A DNA stretch of 64,000 nucleotides from Rhizobium gallicum bv. gallicum R602sp (GCF_000816845.1 NZ_CP006880.1:62001-126000), one strand, 5' to 3'. Positions 8,548 through 17,668 are shown, numbered from the stretch's first letter. A program made the numbers and translations. Notes: generated by a model not told the origin, from the sequence alone.

Positions 8548-9615
8548 TCAATTCGGCCGCAACGTCTTGCCCGATCCCGCATCGAATAGATGGAGCTTTC
8601 CGGTACGAGGGGCTATCGTCACGACCTGCCCTGGCTCAAAATCGTGGCGTTCCGAAAAGACCGCGACAAGCTCGCCCGGCCCGTAACGCAGGAACACCAT
8701 CGTTTCATGGCCGGTGGGTTCGGTGACGTTGACCGTCGCCGTGAGGCCGCTTTGGGCCAGCGACAGATGTTCAGGCCGCACGCCCAGGAGGACAGACTGC
8801 CCGTCGGACGCTTCCGGGGTGAAACCGAGCGGGATCTCGTCGCCGTTCTCCGTGACGAAGATTGCACCATCGGCCTTGTACCGGCCTTTGAGGAGATTCA
8901 TCGACGGCGAGCCGATGAAGGTTGCCACGAACGTGTTGTTGGGACGGTCGTAAAGTTCCAGAGGCGTGCCGATCTGTTCGACCTTGCCGCCCTGCATCAC
9001 CACGATCTTGTCGGCCATGGTCATCGCTTCGACCTGGTCATGAGTGACATAGATGGTCGTGGTTTTCAGCCGCTGGTGCAGTTCCTTGATCTCCTTGCGC
9101 ATCTGCACGCGCAGCTTGGCATCCAGGTTCGACAAAGGCTCGTCGAACAGGAATACTTGCGGCGACCTGACGATGGCTCGACCCATCGCCACACGCTGCC
9201 GCTGGCCACCCGAAAGCTGGCGCGGATAACGGTCCAAGTAGGGCACGAGATCGAGCGTTTCGGCCGCCGCCTGCAGGCGCTGTTTGATGACGTCCGCTGG
9301 TTGCTTCTGTAGGCGCAGCGCAAAGACCATGTTTTCGGCAACGGTTTTGTGCGGATAGAGCGCATAGCTCTGGAAGACCATCGCAATATCGCGGTCCTTG
9401 GGCGGCAGATTGTTGACGACCTTTCCGCCGATTGAGATGGCGCCGCCCGTGATGCTCTCGAGCCCTGCCACCATCCGCAACAAAGTCGACTTCCCGCAAC
9501 CGGACGGGCCGACGAGCACTACAAACTCGCCGTCGCGGATTTCTATATCTACATTGTGCAGGACATTTACGGCGCCGTAGGCTTTCTTCGCCCCTGAAAT
9601 ATTGACCTCAGCCAT
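8548..9615 (-). CDS. Carbohydrate ABC transporter ATP-binding protein (MalK/UgpC type)
   Basis: A 355-residue ATPase with Walker A GPSGCGKST, signature LSGGQRQRVA, Walker B VFLFDEPLSNLDAKLR and the H-loop YVTHDQVEAM. The C-terminal TOBE/regulatory domain of about 120 residues (VRPEHLSLAQ) is typical of MalK, UgpC and MsmK proteins. It is transcribed divergently from the binding-protein and permease genes, and the shared upstream region holds two LacI-type operators. It energises import of the unknown sugar of this locus. Confidence 0.93.
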   Translation of the reverse strand: MAEVNISGAKKAYGAVNVLHNVDIEIRDGEFVVLVGPSGCGKSTLLRMVAGLESITGGAISIGGKVVNNLPPKDRDIAMVFQSYALYPHKTVAENMVFALRLQKQPADVIKQRLQAAAETLDLVPYLDRYPRQLSGGQRQRVAMGRAIVRSPQVFLFDEPLSNLDAKLRVQMRKEIKELHQRLKTTTIYVTHDQVEAMTMADKIVVMQGGKVEQIGTPLELYDRPNNTFVATFIGSPSMNLLKGRYKADGAIFVTENGDEIPLGFTPEASDGQSVLLGVRPEHLSLAQSGLTATVNVTEPTGHETMVFLRYGPGELVAVFSERHDFEPGQVVTIAPRTGKLHLFDAGSGKTLRPN

Positions 9616-9758
9616 CTCGCTCCCACTTGCTTTCCGGCGATCTCCCTTTTGCGGAGAGTCCGGGGCTTATGCATATCTTGCCGTGGAATTTCGAGCATCC
9701 GGCCGGGGTGAAATCGGCCCCTCCTGCCTCTGCTCAAAAGCACCCGACAATCTCCTCC

Positions 9759-9772
9759 ATGAAACGTTTCAT
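9759..9772. promoter_or_regulatory. LacI-type operator 1
   Basis: ATGAAACGTTTCAT is a perfect 14-bp palindrome with the central CG typical of LacI/GalR-family operators. The LacI-family regulator is encoded at 13728-14756 in the same operon. The site is about 144 bp upstream of the ATPase gene. Confidence 0.75.
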
Positions 9773-9844
9773 TTTTCATTGACTTTTTCCGCTTGCCGTC
9801 TAATGCTCGATGGCGAGACCGGGAGGAGCGGTTTCAAGCAAGAT

Positions 9845-9858
9845 ATGAAACGTTTCAT
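9845..9858. promoter_or_regulatory. LacI-type operator 2
   Basis: A second identical ATGAAACGTTTCAT palindrome, centred 86 bp from the first. It lies about 110 bp before the binding-protein start. Two identical operators between divergent units fit cooperative repression, possibly with looping, by the LacI protein of this locus. Confidence 0.75.
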
Positions 9859-9967
9859 TTTCTTGTTTACCAGATAGTTCTGCACGAGGCCAGTCTTAAG
9901 TTGGGACTGGGAGCCAGTCCGGCAACACTGGCTGGCGGCAGCACAACGAAACGTCGAGGAGGAAGAC

Positions 9968-11608
9968 ATGAAGGTCGAAATATACGATGCATTAATGCGC
10001 CGTCAGGCAAGTCGCCGCGACGTTTTGCGCGGAACGGCAAGTGCCGCGGCTCTGCTCGGCCTGTCGGGCGCGATGGGCGGGATTGCCGGCACGGCTTTTG
10101 CCGCCGATGATTTGCGCGCCCAGATCCTGCAAATTCCGGGTGTCGGCAAAGGTTCGCCAACGGACGCAGACTGGCAGAAGGTGGGCGAGCTCTGCCTCGG
10201 TCCGACCAAGGCGAATGTCAAGCAGGGCGAGTTCGCCGGTGTCGAGCTGACCTTCATGGGGCTCAACAATCAGAATCTCCACAACTTCCTTTTCCGCGGT
10301 TTCCTGAAGCCGTGGGAAGCCTATACGGGAGCCAAGATCAACTGGATCGACCTTGCCCAGGCCGACTACAACGCCCGCCTTCAACAGTCGATTGCAACCG
10401 GAACGGTCGACTTCGACATCCTTGAAATGGGCGCACCCTTCGAAGGCGACACCGCCGGGCGCGGGCTTCTGGACGAGATGCCCGACTGGGTTGGAAAGCA
10501 GATCGAGGCCGACGACTTGGTGAGTTACCTGAAGCCGCCTGTCGGCACCTGGGACGGCAAGACCTATCGCGTGACGATCGACGGCGACTGCCACACCTTC
10601 GCCTATCGCAAGGATTACTTCGGCGAAGGATCGATCAGTGGCATGGCCGAGCCGCCGAAGACCTGGCAGGAAGTTAACGAAGCTTCCAAGGCGCTGATCG
10701 GCAAGACCGATCCGCTGACCGGCCAGCCAGCCTACGGTTATCTCGACCCGCTCAAGGGTTGGGGCGGTTTCGGCTTCTATTTCATCGAGAACCGCGCGAC
10801 GGCCTATGCCAAATATCCGGGCGACCCGGCTTGGCTGTTCGATCCTGAAAACATGAAGCCACTTGTCAATAACCCCGCCTGGGTTCAGGCGATCCAGGAC
10901 GTCTTGGATCTGATCGCGGCCAAGGCCTATCCGGCCGACCAGATCAATGCCGATCCTGGCACCACAGCCTTCTCGCAGTTCCTGGCAGGCACCGGCGCAA
11001 TGCTCATGTGGTGGGGCGATGTCGGCTCCGGCGCGCGCACCTCGGACACCTCAGTTGTGGGCGACGTGGTCGGCTTCGGCATCAATCGCGGCTCCAACCG
11101 CGTCTTCAACCGCAAGACCGGGCAATGGGAAGACAAGTACAACGAAGCGCCGAACATGGCCTATCTCGGCTGGGGCATCTACGTCACCAAGCAGGTCTCA
11201 AGCGACGAGAAGAAGCGCAAGGCCGCTTGGTCTGCTGCTGCCCATCTCGGCGGCAAGGATCTGTCCCTGTGGACGTCGGCCTATCCCTCCGGCTTCCAGC
11301 CCTACCGTCAGTCCAACTTCAACTATGACGAATGGGAAAAGGCAGGTTACGACCGCGCCTATATCGAGGACTATCTGGGTTCGAACGCCGACAGCTACAA
11401 CCACCCGAACGCGGCCATCGAACCGCGCATCCCCGGCATCTTCCAATATTACTCTGTCGCCGAGGACGAACTGGCGAAGGGTTTTGCCGGACAGTACAAG
11501 TCGGCACAGGAAACCGCGGATGCGATTGCAGGCGCCTGGGAGAAGATCACCGACCAGATCGGCCGCGATAGCCAGCTGAAACTCTATCGGGCGAGCCTCG
11601 GGCTCTGA
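9968..11608 (+). CDS. ABC transporter sugar-binding protein, Tat-exported
   Basis: A 546-residue family-1 extracellular solute-binding protein. The N-terminus has a twin-arginine signal (SRRDVLRGTASAAALLG, cleavage near AFAADD). The body contains aromatic-rich binding-cleft segments such as LMWWGDVGSG and MAYLGWGIYV. At about 515 mature residues it is larger than the usual 400-430, as in some rhizobial plasmid-borne transporters. It is the first gene of a plus-strand operon with two permeases, lacI, the mutarotase and the kinase. The substrate is a carbohydrate of unknown identity; the mutarotase and ribokinase-like enzyme suggest a pentose or deoxy-sugar. Confidence 0.9.
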   Translation: MKVEIYDALMRRQASRRDVLRGTASAAALLGLSGAMGGIAGTAFAADDLRAQILQIPGVGKGSPTDADWQKVGELCLGPTKANVKQGEFAGVELTFMGLNNQNLHNFLFRGFLKPWEAYTGAKINWIDLAQADYNARLQQSIATGTVDFDILEMGAPFEGDTAGRGLLDEMPDWVGKQIEADDLVSYLKPPVGTWDGKTYRVTIDGDCHTFAYRKDYFGEGSISGMAEPPKTWQEVNEASKALIGKTDPLTGQPAYGYLDPLKGWGGFGFYFIENRATAYAKYPGDPAWLFDPENMKPLVNNPAWVQAIQDVLDLIAAKAYPADQINADPGTTAFSQFLAGTGAMLMWWGDVGSGARTSDTSVVGDVVGFGINRGSNRVFNRKTGQWEDKYNEAPNMAYLGWGIYVTKQVSSDEKKRKAAWSAAAHLGGKDLSLWTSAYPSGFQPYRQSNFNYDEWEKAGYDRAYIEDYLGSNADSYNHPNAAIEPRIPGIFQYYSVAEDELAKGFAGQYKSAQETADAIAGAWEKITDQIGRDSQLKLYRASLGL

Positions 11609-11680
11609 CCGGTTGACTAAACGCGCTGGCGGATCGGAAGCGATTTCGCCAGCGCCCATTCTGTCCGGACGAGGAATATC

Positions 11681-12799
11681 ATGTCGACAGTCGAAGGCGA
11701 CCTGCTCCACACGGTCGAAGCCGGCTACATTTCCGCGAGCCGTCGTTTCTGGGGCCGCGCGGCTCTGTGGCTGAGCGCTATATGGTTCGTAGTATCGTTT
11801 GTATTACAGGGTGCTCATGAGCTGGGCTGGATCGATTGGGGATTCGCGAACTGGCGCCCGGTTCTCTACGCCTATTTTCTCTGGGCCGCGGCCCTCTGCG
11901 TCACGCGCGTCGTCATTTACGGCGAGGCAGGCAAGAAGGTGCTTTTTGTTCTGCCGGCAGCGCTTTTCGTTGTGTCGATGGTGGTATTCCCGCTGATCTT
12001 TGCGCTCTGGATCGGCTTTTCTGATTGGAACCTCGCCTCTTCAACCGGGCGCCGCTTCAACGGGCTCGACAATGTGCGCCGGATGATCGCGGATCCGTTC
12101 TATACCAATGCCTTACTCAATATGATTCTTTATTGTCTGGCGATTGCGGTCGAATATGCAATCGCGTTCGGCCTGGCCTTGCTTCTCAACCAGGAAATCA
12201 TCGCACGCAAGTTCTGGCGCGTGACCTTCCTGGTGCCCTTGATGCTGTCGCCGGTCGCGGTGAGTTGGATGGTCGGCAAGTCGATGATGGAGACCCGTTT
12301 CGGCCCGGTCGCGCGGCTTGCCCGCTGGCTCGGCTTTGAAAATCCATCCTTCTTCGGCGACCCGCTGACAGCGCGGCTTTCGATCATGATCATGGACGCC
12401 TGGACCTTCATTCCCTTCATGATGATCATGCTGCTCGCCGGATTGCAGGCCTTGTCGCGGGAGGTGCTGGAGGCGGCCGAAGTCGATGGTGCCACCAAGT
12501 GGCAACGCTTTTGGAAGGTCATTTTCCCGCTCATGCTGCCTGTTTCGGTAACGGCGGTGATGATCCGCATCATCTTCAAGCTCAAGCTCGCCGACATCAT
12601 CATCACGGTGACATCAGGAGGTCCTGGCGGGGCGACCGATTCCGTCACCAGTTTCATCTATCGCGAATACCGCGACCGTTCGAATGTCGGATATGGCACC
12701 CTTCTCGCACTCGTCTATCTGGTGATCATCGTCTTCGGTATGACGGTGCTGATGAAGTTTTCCGACCGCATCGTGAAGCGCATGACAGGAAGGCTCTGA
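11681..12799 (+). CDS. Sugar ABC transporter permease (MalF/UgpA type)
   Basis: A 372-residue membrane protein. Two extra hydrophobic helices at the N-terminus (about residues 24-45 and 65-83) precede the usual six-helix core. The EAA loop is visible as EVLEAAEVDGATKWQRFWKV with the conserved Gly of the ATPase-coupling segment. The stop overlaps the start of the next permease (TGATG). It forms the transmembrane pore with the downstream permease. Confidence 0.93.
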   Translation: MSTVEGDLLHTVEAGYISASRRFWGRAALWLSAIWFVVSFVLQGAHELGWIDWGFANWRPVLYAYFLWAAALCVTRVVIYGEAGKKVLFVLPAALFVVSMVVFPLIFALWIGFSDWNLASSTGRRFNGLDNVRRMIADPFYTNALLNMILYCLAIAVEYAIAFGLALLLNQEIIARKFWRVTFLVPLMLSPVAVSWMVGKSMMETRFGPVARLARWLGFENPSFFGDPLTARLSIMIMDAWTFIPFMMIMLLAGLQALSREVLEAAEVDGATKWQRFWKVIFPLMLPVSVTAVMIRIIFKLKLADIIITVTSGGPGGATDSVTSFIYREYRDRSNVGYGTLLALVYLVIIVFGMTVLMKFSDRIVKRMTGRL

Positions 12800-13710
12800 T
12801 GGTCCGGATCGATTTCGAAAAATATGCGCGCGGGCAGCGAATTCGCTGGTGGGCCATGCGTTTGGCCGTCTACGGCCTGCTCGTCATATGGGCATTTGTA
12901 TGCGTCTTCCCGCTGTTCTGGACGGTCTCGACTTCGTTCAAGACGGCCGCCGATGTCATGCGGGGCAATCTGATCCCCTGGTTCAACTTTTCGCCCAGCT
13001 GGCTGGGCTGGCGCTCGCTCGGGCTTTCCCCGGATACGATCTTCCAGATATCGACGGTGCGCGACGAGTTCATGCGCAGGCTCTGGAACAGCGTCATCAT
13101 CTCGGTCACGGCGTCCGCCCTTGCAGTCGTGCTCGGATCGCTCGCGGCCTATGGCCTCAGCCGCTTTTCCTATAAGTTCGGGCATATGCGCAACTCCGAC
13201 ATTTCCTTCTTCTTCTTGTCGCAGCTCATTATGCCGCCCGTCGTCCTCGCCCTGCCGTTCCTGGTTCTCTACAAGGAGTTGGCGCTGCTGGACACTTATG
13301 TGGGCATGATCGCCGTCTACACGCTGATGGTCCTGCCGATCGTCGTCTGGATCATGCGCGACCAGTTCGCTACGGTGCCAGTAGAGCTCGAGGAGGCCGC
13401 GCTCGTCGATGGGCTGTCGGTCTGGGGCGCATTTGCCCGCATCATCGTGCCGCTCGTTCTGCCGGGCATGGTTGCCGCCTTCCTCCTGGCGCTGATCCTG
13501 TGCTGGAACGAATATTTCTTCGCCGCGCTGCTGACCTCCACCAATACCAACACCCTGCCGGTGATGATTGCCAGCCAGACGGGCAGCCAGGGCATCAACT
13601 GGTGGTCGATGGCCGCCCTTTCCACCGCCGGTATCCTTCCGCTGGTCATCGTTGGCGTCGTGCTGGAAAAGCACATCATCGCCGGGATGACCGCAGGAGC
13701 AGTCAAGTAG
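12799..13710 (+). CDS. Sugar ABC transporter permease (MalG/UgpE type)
   Basis: A 303-residue membrane protein with six helices. The coupling EAA loop reads ELEEAALVDGLSVWGAFARI. The ATG at 12799 shares its A with the stop codon of the previous permease, which indicates translational coupling; an in-frame extension further upstream lies within the previous gene. It is the partner permease of the same transporter. Confidence 0.93.
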   Translation: MVRIDFEKYARGQRIRWWAMRLAVYGLLVIWAFVCVFPLFWTVSTSFKTAADVMRGNLIPWFNFSPSWLGWRSLGLSPDTIFQISTVRDEFMRRLWNSVIISVTASALAVVLGSLAAYGLSRFSYKFGHMRNSDISFFFLSQLIMPPVVLALPFLVLYKELALLDTYVGMIAVYTLMVLPIVVWIMRDQFATVPVELEEAALVDGLSVWGAFARIIVPLVLPGMVAAFLLALILCWNEYFFAALLTSTNTNTLPVMIASQTGSQGINWWSMAALSTAGILPLVIVGVVLEKHIIAGMTAGAVK

Positions 13711-13727
13711 CGGCGGGGCGTTCGAAA

Positions 13728-14756
13728 ATGTCAAAGATGCCCACAGTCAAGGATGTCGCCGAATATGCAGGCGTATCCGTGGGCACCGTTTCGCGCGTGC
13801 TGTCAGGCGAAACCGCCGTCAAACCTATGCTGCGCGAAAAGGTCAACGGTGCGATTTCTGCGCTCGGTTACCGTCCGAACGTGACCGCGAGAGCGCTGCG
13901 CACCAGCAGAACCGACGTCATCGGCCTCGTCGTTCCCGACATCACCAATCCTTTCTTCGCGCAGCTTGCCGCAAGCGTCGAGCGTGCGGCGCTCGAATGC
14001 GGGCATAGCCTCATGCTGGCGAGCTCGCATAATGATCGCGCCGCAGAGCAGAGCCACGTCTCTGCGTTTCTTGACCGGTCGGTGCGCGGCATCATCGTGG
14101 TGGCTTCGAGCGATGGTTCGGGGCTCCACCTCGAGGCAGCGGTTCCGATCATATCGCTGGACCGGCGCTTCGGCACCTTTCCCCTGGTGTCGACCAACCA
14201 TGCGCAAGCGGCCGCGCTGATTGCGGACCATCTCTATGGGCTGGGGCACCGCCACATCGCCTATATCGCCGGGCCGCTCGACACCGAGGCCGGGCGCATG
14301 CGCCAGGAGGGCTTCGTCAGCCAAATCGACCGGTTCGGCAGGACCGGCGAACGCGTTGAACTCGAAATTGCCTACGGCAGATTCGACTACGAGTCCGGTG
14401 AAAGAATTGCCCGAGACCTGCTTTCGCGTCCGCCGCAGGACCGGCCAACGGCGGTTGCAGCTGCCAGCGACCAGCAGGCCATCGGCGCGCTGCGCGCTGC
14501 CCGCGACCTCAAGATCGACGTGCCGCGCAAGCTGTCAGTGACGGGTTTCGACGACATTTCGCTCGCCAATCTCGTCGTGCCGCGGCTGACGACCATACGC
14601 CAGCCGGCCGACACGCTGGCACGGCGCGCCGTCGGCCTTCTCCTTGAGGAACCACCGGGCAGGGAAGACGAGATGGTTGACGGGTCGCTGATCGTGCGTG
14701 GTTCAAGCGGCCCGCCCGCGCAACCTAAGGCGGATATCGCTGGGCATAGAAATTGA
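13728..14756 (+). CDS. LacI-family transcriptional regulator
   Basis: A 342-residue repressor with an N-terminal LacI helix-turn-helix and hinge (TVKDVAEYAGVSVGTVSRVLSG, then GYRPNVTARALRT) and a periplasmic-binding-protein-like effector domain (VIGLVVPDITNPFFAQL, TGFDDISLANL). The ATG at 13728 begins exactly at the HTH; upstream extension runs into the permease gene. It probably represses the sugar locus through the two palindromes at 9759 and 9845, with the transported sugar or its phosphate as inducer. Confidence 0.92.
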   Translation: MSKMPTVKDVAEYAGVSVGTVSRVLSGETAVKPMLREKVNGAISALGYRPNVTARALRTSRTDVIGLVVPDITNPFFAQLAASVERAALECGHSLMLASSHNDRAAEQSHVSAFLDRSVRGIIVVASSDGSGLHLEAAVPIISLDRRFGTFPLVSTNHAQAAALIADHLYGLGHRHIAYIAGPLDTEAGRMRQEGFVSQIDRFGRTGERVELEIAYGRFDYESGERIARDLLSRPPQDRPTAVAAASDQQAIGALRAARDLKIDVPRKLSVTGFDDISLANLVVPRLTTIRQPADTLARRAVGLLLEEPPGREDEMVDGSLIVRGSSGPPAQPKADIAGHRN

Positions 14757-14800
14757 AGCAAGGCCGGCACTGCGGCCATTAGAAAGGGATGGAAGGATCA

Positions 14801-15262
14801 ATGCTCAAGGGAATCAGGGCCGAACTCAACGGCGACATTCTTCAAGCACTTTGCAACATGGGACACGGCGACTATCTCGTCATTTCCGACATGAACTTTC
14901 CGTCGGATTCGATAGCCCGCCAGACGCGTCTGGGTAAGCTTTTGACTATGGAAAACATCCCCGCGCCGCAGGCGATAGACGCGGTCCTTTCCGTCTTCCC
15001 GCTGGACACACCGATCCAGCCTTCGGCGGGCCGCATGGAAGTGATCGGCAAGCCCGATGAAATTCCGCCGATTCAACAGGAAGTCCAGGCCATTGTCGAC
15101 CGCGCCGAAGGCAAGCCATCGCCGATGTATCCCGTCGAACGCATGGCGTTCTATGACATCGCCAGCAAGGCCTATTGTGTGATCGCAACCGGGGAACTGC
15201 GCTTCTACGGATGTTTCCTTCTGACCAAGGGTGTCATTGCGGCGGCGGAGGCCGTCAGATGA
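14801..15262 (+). CDS. RbsD/FucU-family sugar mutarotase
   Basis: A 153-residue protein of the RbsD/FucU fold. The conserved start MLKGI and the motif NMGHGDYLVISDMNFP contain the catalytic-site His and Asp. The late segment RMAFYDIASKAYCVIATGE is typical of FucU-like members. These enzymes interconvert alpha and beta anomers of imported sugars. The ATG at 14801 has GGAAGGATC upstream and matches the family start; a second ATG four codons earlier is less likely. The stop overlaps the next start (ATGA), coupling it to the sugar kinase. Confidence 0.9.
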   Translation: MLKGIRAELNGDILQALCNMGHGDYLVISDMNFPSDSIARQTRLGKLLTMENIPAPQAIDAVLSVFPLDTPIQPSAGRMEVIGKPDEIPPIQQEVQAIVDRAEGKPSPMYPVERMAFYDIASKAYCVIATGELRFYGCFLLTKGVIAAAEAVR

Positions 15263-16188
15263 GCGAAAAAAGCGGGATCGTCATTCTGGGCATTTTTGCC
15301 GCCGACACTGCCTACAAGGCCAAGCGCCTGCCCCATATTGCCGAGACGCTGATGGGGTCGGGCTTTACGCTCGGGCCGGGAGGCAAGGGCTCCAACCAGG
15401 CAATTGCCGCGGCAAAAGCCGGCGGTAAAGTGACCTTTATCTCCCGGGTCGGCAACGACCCGTTCGGCGAGATGGCGCTTGCGGCCTATGCGGCGGCGGG
15501 CGTGAAAGCCAATGTGATGAAGATGGAAGGCGTATCCACAGGCGCGGCCTTCATCTTCGTCGACGAAGTAAGTGGCGACAATGCCATCATCGTCGCACCG
15601 GGTGCGGCAGGCCTTATCGGCATCGACGATGTCGACGCGAACCGGACGGAGATCGAAAACGCTGCCATCTTCATGACCCAACTCGAACAACCCCTCGAAG
15701 CGGCCATACATGGCCTGTCGATGGCGAAAACGGCAGGCGCGACGACGATCTTCAACCCCGCACCTGCCCGCGCCATCCCGGACAGCATCTACGGCTTGTG
15801 CGATTTCATCGTCCCGAATGAAGTTGAAGCAGCGGAAATGGTGGGCCACCCGATCGAAACTGATGAACAGGCACGTGCGGCGGCCTCCACCTTGCTTGAT
15901 CGGGGGGCGCGAGCGGTGATCATCACGCTCGGCGCACGCGGCGCGTTTTATCACAGCACCGGGCAGAGCGAATTCGTACCGGCGTTCTCAGCAGGCAATG
16001 TCATCGACACAACCGGAGCCGGGGATGCCTTCCTTGGTGCCTTCGCGACGGCGATTTCCGAAGGATGTGCGCCGGTCGAGGCTGTCCGCTTCGGTTGCGC
16101 GACTGCGGCAATCGCCGTAACACGGCCGGGCACGGCCCCCGCCATGCCCTCGCGCGCCGACATCAACGCCTTGTTGCGCTCATCATGA
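15259..16188 (+). CDS. PfkB-family carbohydrate kinase (ribokinase-like)
   Basis: A 309-residue kinase with the PfkB first signature GPGGKGSNQAIAAAKAG and second signature DTTGAGDAFLGAFATA, which carries the catalytic Asp and anion hole. It resembles ribokinase (N-terminal GGKGSNQA). The ATG at 15259 overlaps the upstream stop by 4 nt. It would phosphorylate the sugar after anomer conversion and is the last gene of the sugar operon. Confidence 0.92.
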   Translation: MSEKSGIVILGIFAADTAYKAKRLPHIAETLMGSGFTLGPGGKGSNQAIAAAKAGGKVTFISRVGNDPFGEMALAAYAAAGVKANVMKMEGVSTGAAFIFVDEVSGDNAIIVAPGAAGLIGIDDVDANRTEIENAAIFMTQLEQPLEAAIHGLSMAKTAGATTIFNPAPARAIPDSIYGLCDFIVPNEVEAAEMVGHPIETDEQARAAASTLLDRGARAVIITLGARGAFYHSTGQSEFVPAFSAGNVIDTTGAGDAFLGAFATAISEGCAPVEAVRFGCATAAIAVTRPGTAPAMPSRADINALLRSS

Positions 16189-16460
16189 TTGAAGAGCGCA
16201 ACCGAAATCTAGATCAACCGGACGTTGGACGCGTGTGCGGCTCGTTAGGCAACTCTCCCAGGCGAGCGCGACACGGAAACTCTTAGCCGGGAAGAGTGCC
16301 GTCGGCTCACGCCACGTTTGGCCCGAACAGGTCGGCGCTCACCTCGCCCCAAGAAAGCCGCTCGAACAGCTTTTGGAGCGCGCGTTTGTCACCGCAAGTT
16401 TCGGTCGCTTTGCCCATCGAACAAGACGCTTGCGTTCCTCCAGGAGAACTTGGCCTTAGA
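16189..16460. other. Intergenic DNA after the sugar operon
   Basis: 272 bases with no supported gene and no clear rho-independent terminator. It separates the sugar operon from the small reverse-strand frame at 16461-16676. Confidence 0.35.
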
Positions 16461-16676
16461 CTAGCCGTCGTCGTCAAGATGGCGAAACACCCGGACCCAA
16501 AAGGCGAAGTCGCCTCTCCGCCCATCACTGCGCGCGTGAATGGCGCACCAGGCGACAGCCGTTTTTGCGCAGGCGCCGTAGAGCGAGGAGGCGGCGGCCG
16601 CCGCGGTTTCGGTTGTAGTGCCAGCGCGCAGCGCCGCTTCAAAACAATGTTGTTGCTTCAGACCTTTGTCACGCAT
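16461..16676 (-). CDS. Small hypothetical protein
   Basis: A 71-residue open frame with a protein-like composition: KQQHCFEAALRAGTTTETA, then an Ala-rich helix, then SLYGACAKTAVAWCAI and RRGDFAFWVRVFRHLDD. It contains three cysteines and an amphipathic C-terminal helix. It resembles in style short helical hypothetical proteins of rhizobia, but I cannot name a family. No strong ribosome site is visible upstream of the ATG. It stands alone between two operons. Confidence 0.42.
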   Translation of the reverse strand: MRDKGLKQQHCFEAALRAGTTTETAAAAASSLYGACAKTAVAWCAIHARSDGRRGDFAFWVRVFRHLDDDG

Positions 16677-16978
16677 CCACTCGTCCCGTCACCGTCCGGC
16701 GCGGGTTGATCGAAAGACGATTGCCGGACGTCAATCCCTACGGGCCACGATCACGTGCCGTCCTTGGCAATCAGCCACGAGTGCTAGCGTTCAATCAATG
16801 CTGGTCACATTATGTTGCAACAAAAGTAGAAGGTCAAGCCTTCATGAATCACGTAAAACGTGTTTAATAAGCGAAGTTCTCGTCTATACGCCTACTGGAG
16901 GTGGTTTTGCCGCTATCTGCCTTGTATGATGTAACATCAAAAATGGTCCTTCATCGCAGGACGCCCGCGAGGTACCAA
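16677..16978. promoter_or_regulatory. Promoter region of the pseudo-receiver/oxoamine synthase operon
   Basis: 302 bases without a gene. AT-rich DNA around 16800-16870 contains TGTTGCAACA (16813-16822), and a related TGATGTAACA lies at 16927-16936. Both resemble the perfect element at the gntR promoter (23146-23161). The ribosome site GCGAGG precedes the ATG at 16979. Confidence 0.55.
16811..16826. promoter_or_regulatory. Candidate GntR operator upstream of first pseudo-receiver gene
   Basis: TATGTTGCAACAAAAG contains the core TGTTGCAACA shared with the 16-bp palindrome at 23146-23161. It lies about 155 bp upstream of the regulator start. A weaker match, TGATGTAACA, is at 16927-16936. Confidence 0.6.
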
Positions 16979-17668
16979 ATGACACCCCGTATCGCAATCC
17001 TATCGACGGATGCGGACTACTACCTGATGCTGTCCCACGTTCTCTTGGCCGCAGGCTATTCCACGGTTCTGGCCGATGGATCCGAGGCAGCACTGGCCTT
17101 GATCGCCGAGAAAAAGATCGAAGTGCTGCTGATCGACTGCCAGCCGGCGTCCTCAATCCTTTCAGATCTTTCCGATCGGCTGAAGGCATCAGGCCGTTCC
17201 ACAGACGTGCTGGTCGTCGCGCTCGTTGCCGAAGGAGTTCCCTATATCGACATTCTCAAGGCCGAGATCGATGAGAGTTTCATTCGCCCGATGAAGCCAG
17301 AATGGCTGCTGTCTTACCTTCATGGCCGCCTTAAAGCAGGCCCCCATGACGTTGCCGGTCGCCCCGCCATTTCCGGTCCCGACGATCTTCGGCTCGATAC
17401 CGCTGCAAGGCGGGCGCTGGCAAACGACAAGCCGGTAGGCCTAAGCCCGATCGAATTTCGAATACTCAGCACTTTGATGAGCACACCCGGGCGGGTGTTT
17501 GGCCGGCCCGAACTGATCGAGGCAGTCTGGCCAAAGGCGAATTTCGTAGACCCGCGAACCGTCGACGTGCATGTGGCGCGATTGCGCCGCTCCTTGCACG
17601 ACGCGCTCGGGCGAGAGGTCATCCGCACGGTTCGCGGCGAGGGATATGCTGTCGATATGAAGGAATGA
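16979..17668 (+). CDS. Response-regulator-like protein with degenerate receiver
   Basis: A 229-residue OmpR-type two-domain protein. The receiver-like half keeps the phospho-acceptor position (LLIDCQP), but the acidic pocket is weak (ILSTDADYY), the conserved Thr is lost (VLVVALVAEG) and the conserved Lys is Arg (FIRPMKPEW). The winged helix is normal (DPRTVDVHVARLRRSL, VRGEGYAVDM). No histidine kinase is nearby. It is paralogous to 27853-28572 at the other end of the cluster. The ATG at 16979 follows GCGAGG. It probably regulates the cluster without canonical phosphorylation; that is inference. Confidence 0.85.
   Translation: MTPRIAILSTDADYYLMLSHVLLAAGYSTVLADGSEAALALIAEKKIEVLLIDCQPASSILSDLSDRLKASGRSTDVLVVALVAEGVPYIDILKAEIDESFIRPMKPEWLLSYLHGRLKAGPHDVAGRPAISGPDDLRLDTAARRALANDKPVGLSPIEFRILSTLMSTPGRVFGRPELIEAVWPKANFVDPRTVDVHVARLRRSLHDALGREVIRTVRGEGYAVDMKE

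Larger units (their letters stand above)
9616..9967. promoter_or_regulatory. Divergent promoter/operator region of sugar ABC locus
   Basis: The 352-bp region between the ATPase and binding-protein genes holds no coding sequence. It contains two copies of ATGAAACGTTTCAT, described separately, and AT-rich stretches around 9765-9785 and 9845-9875 suitable for promoters. The binding-protein ribosome site is GAGGAGGAAGAC immediately before the ATG at 9968. Confidence 0.7.
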
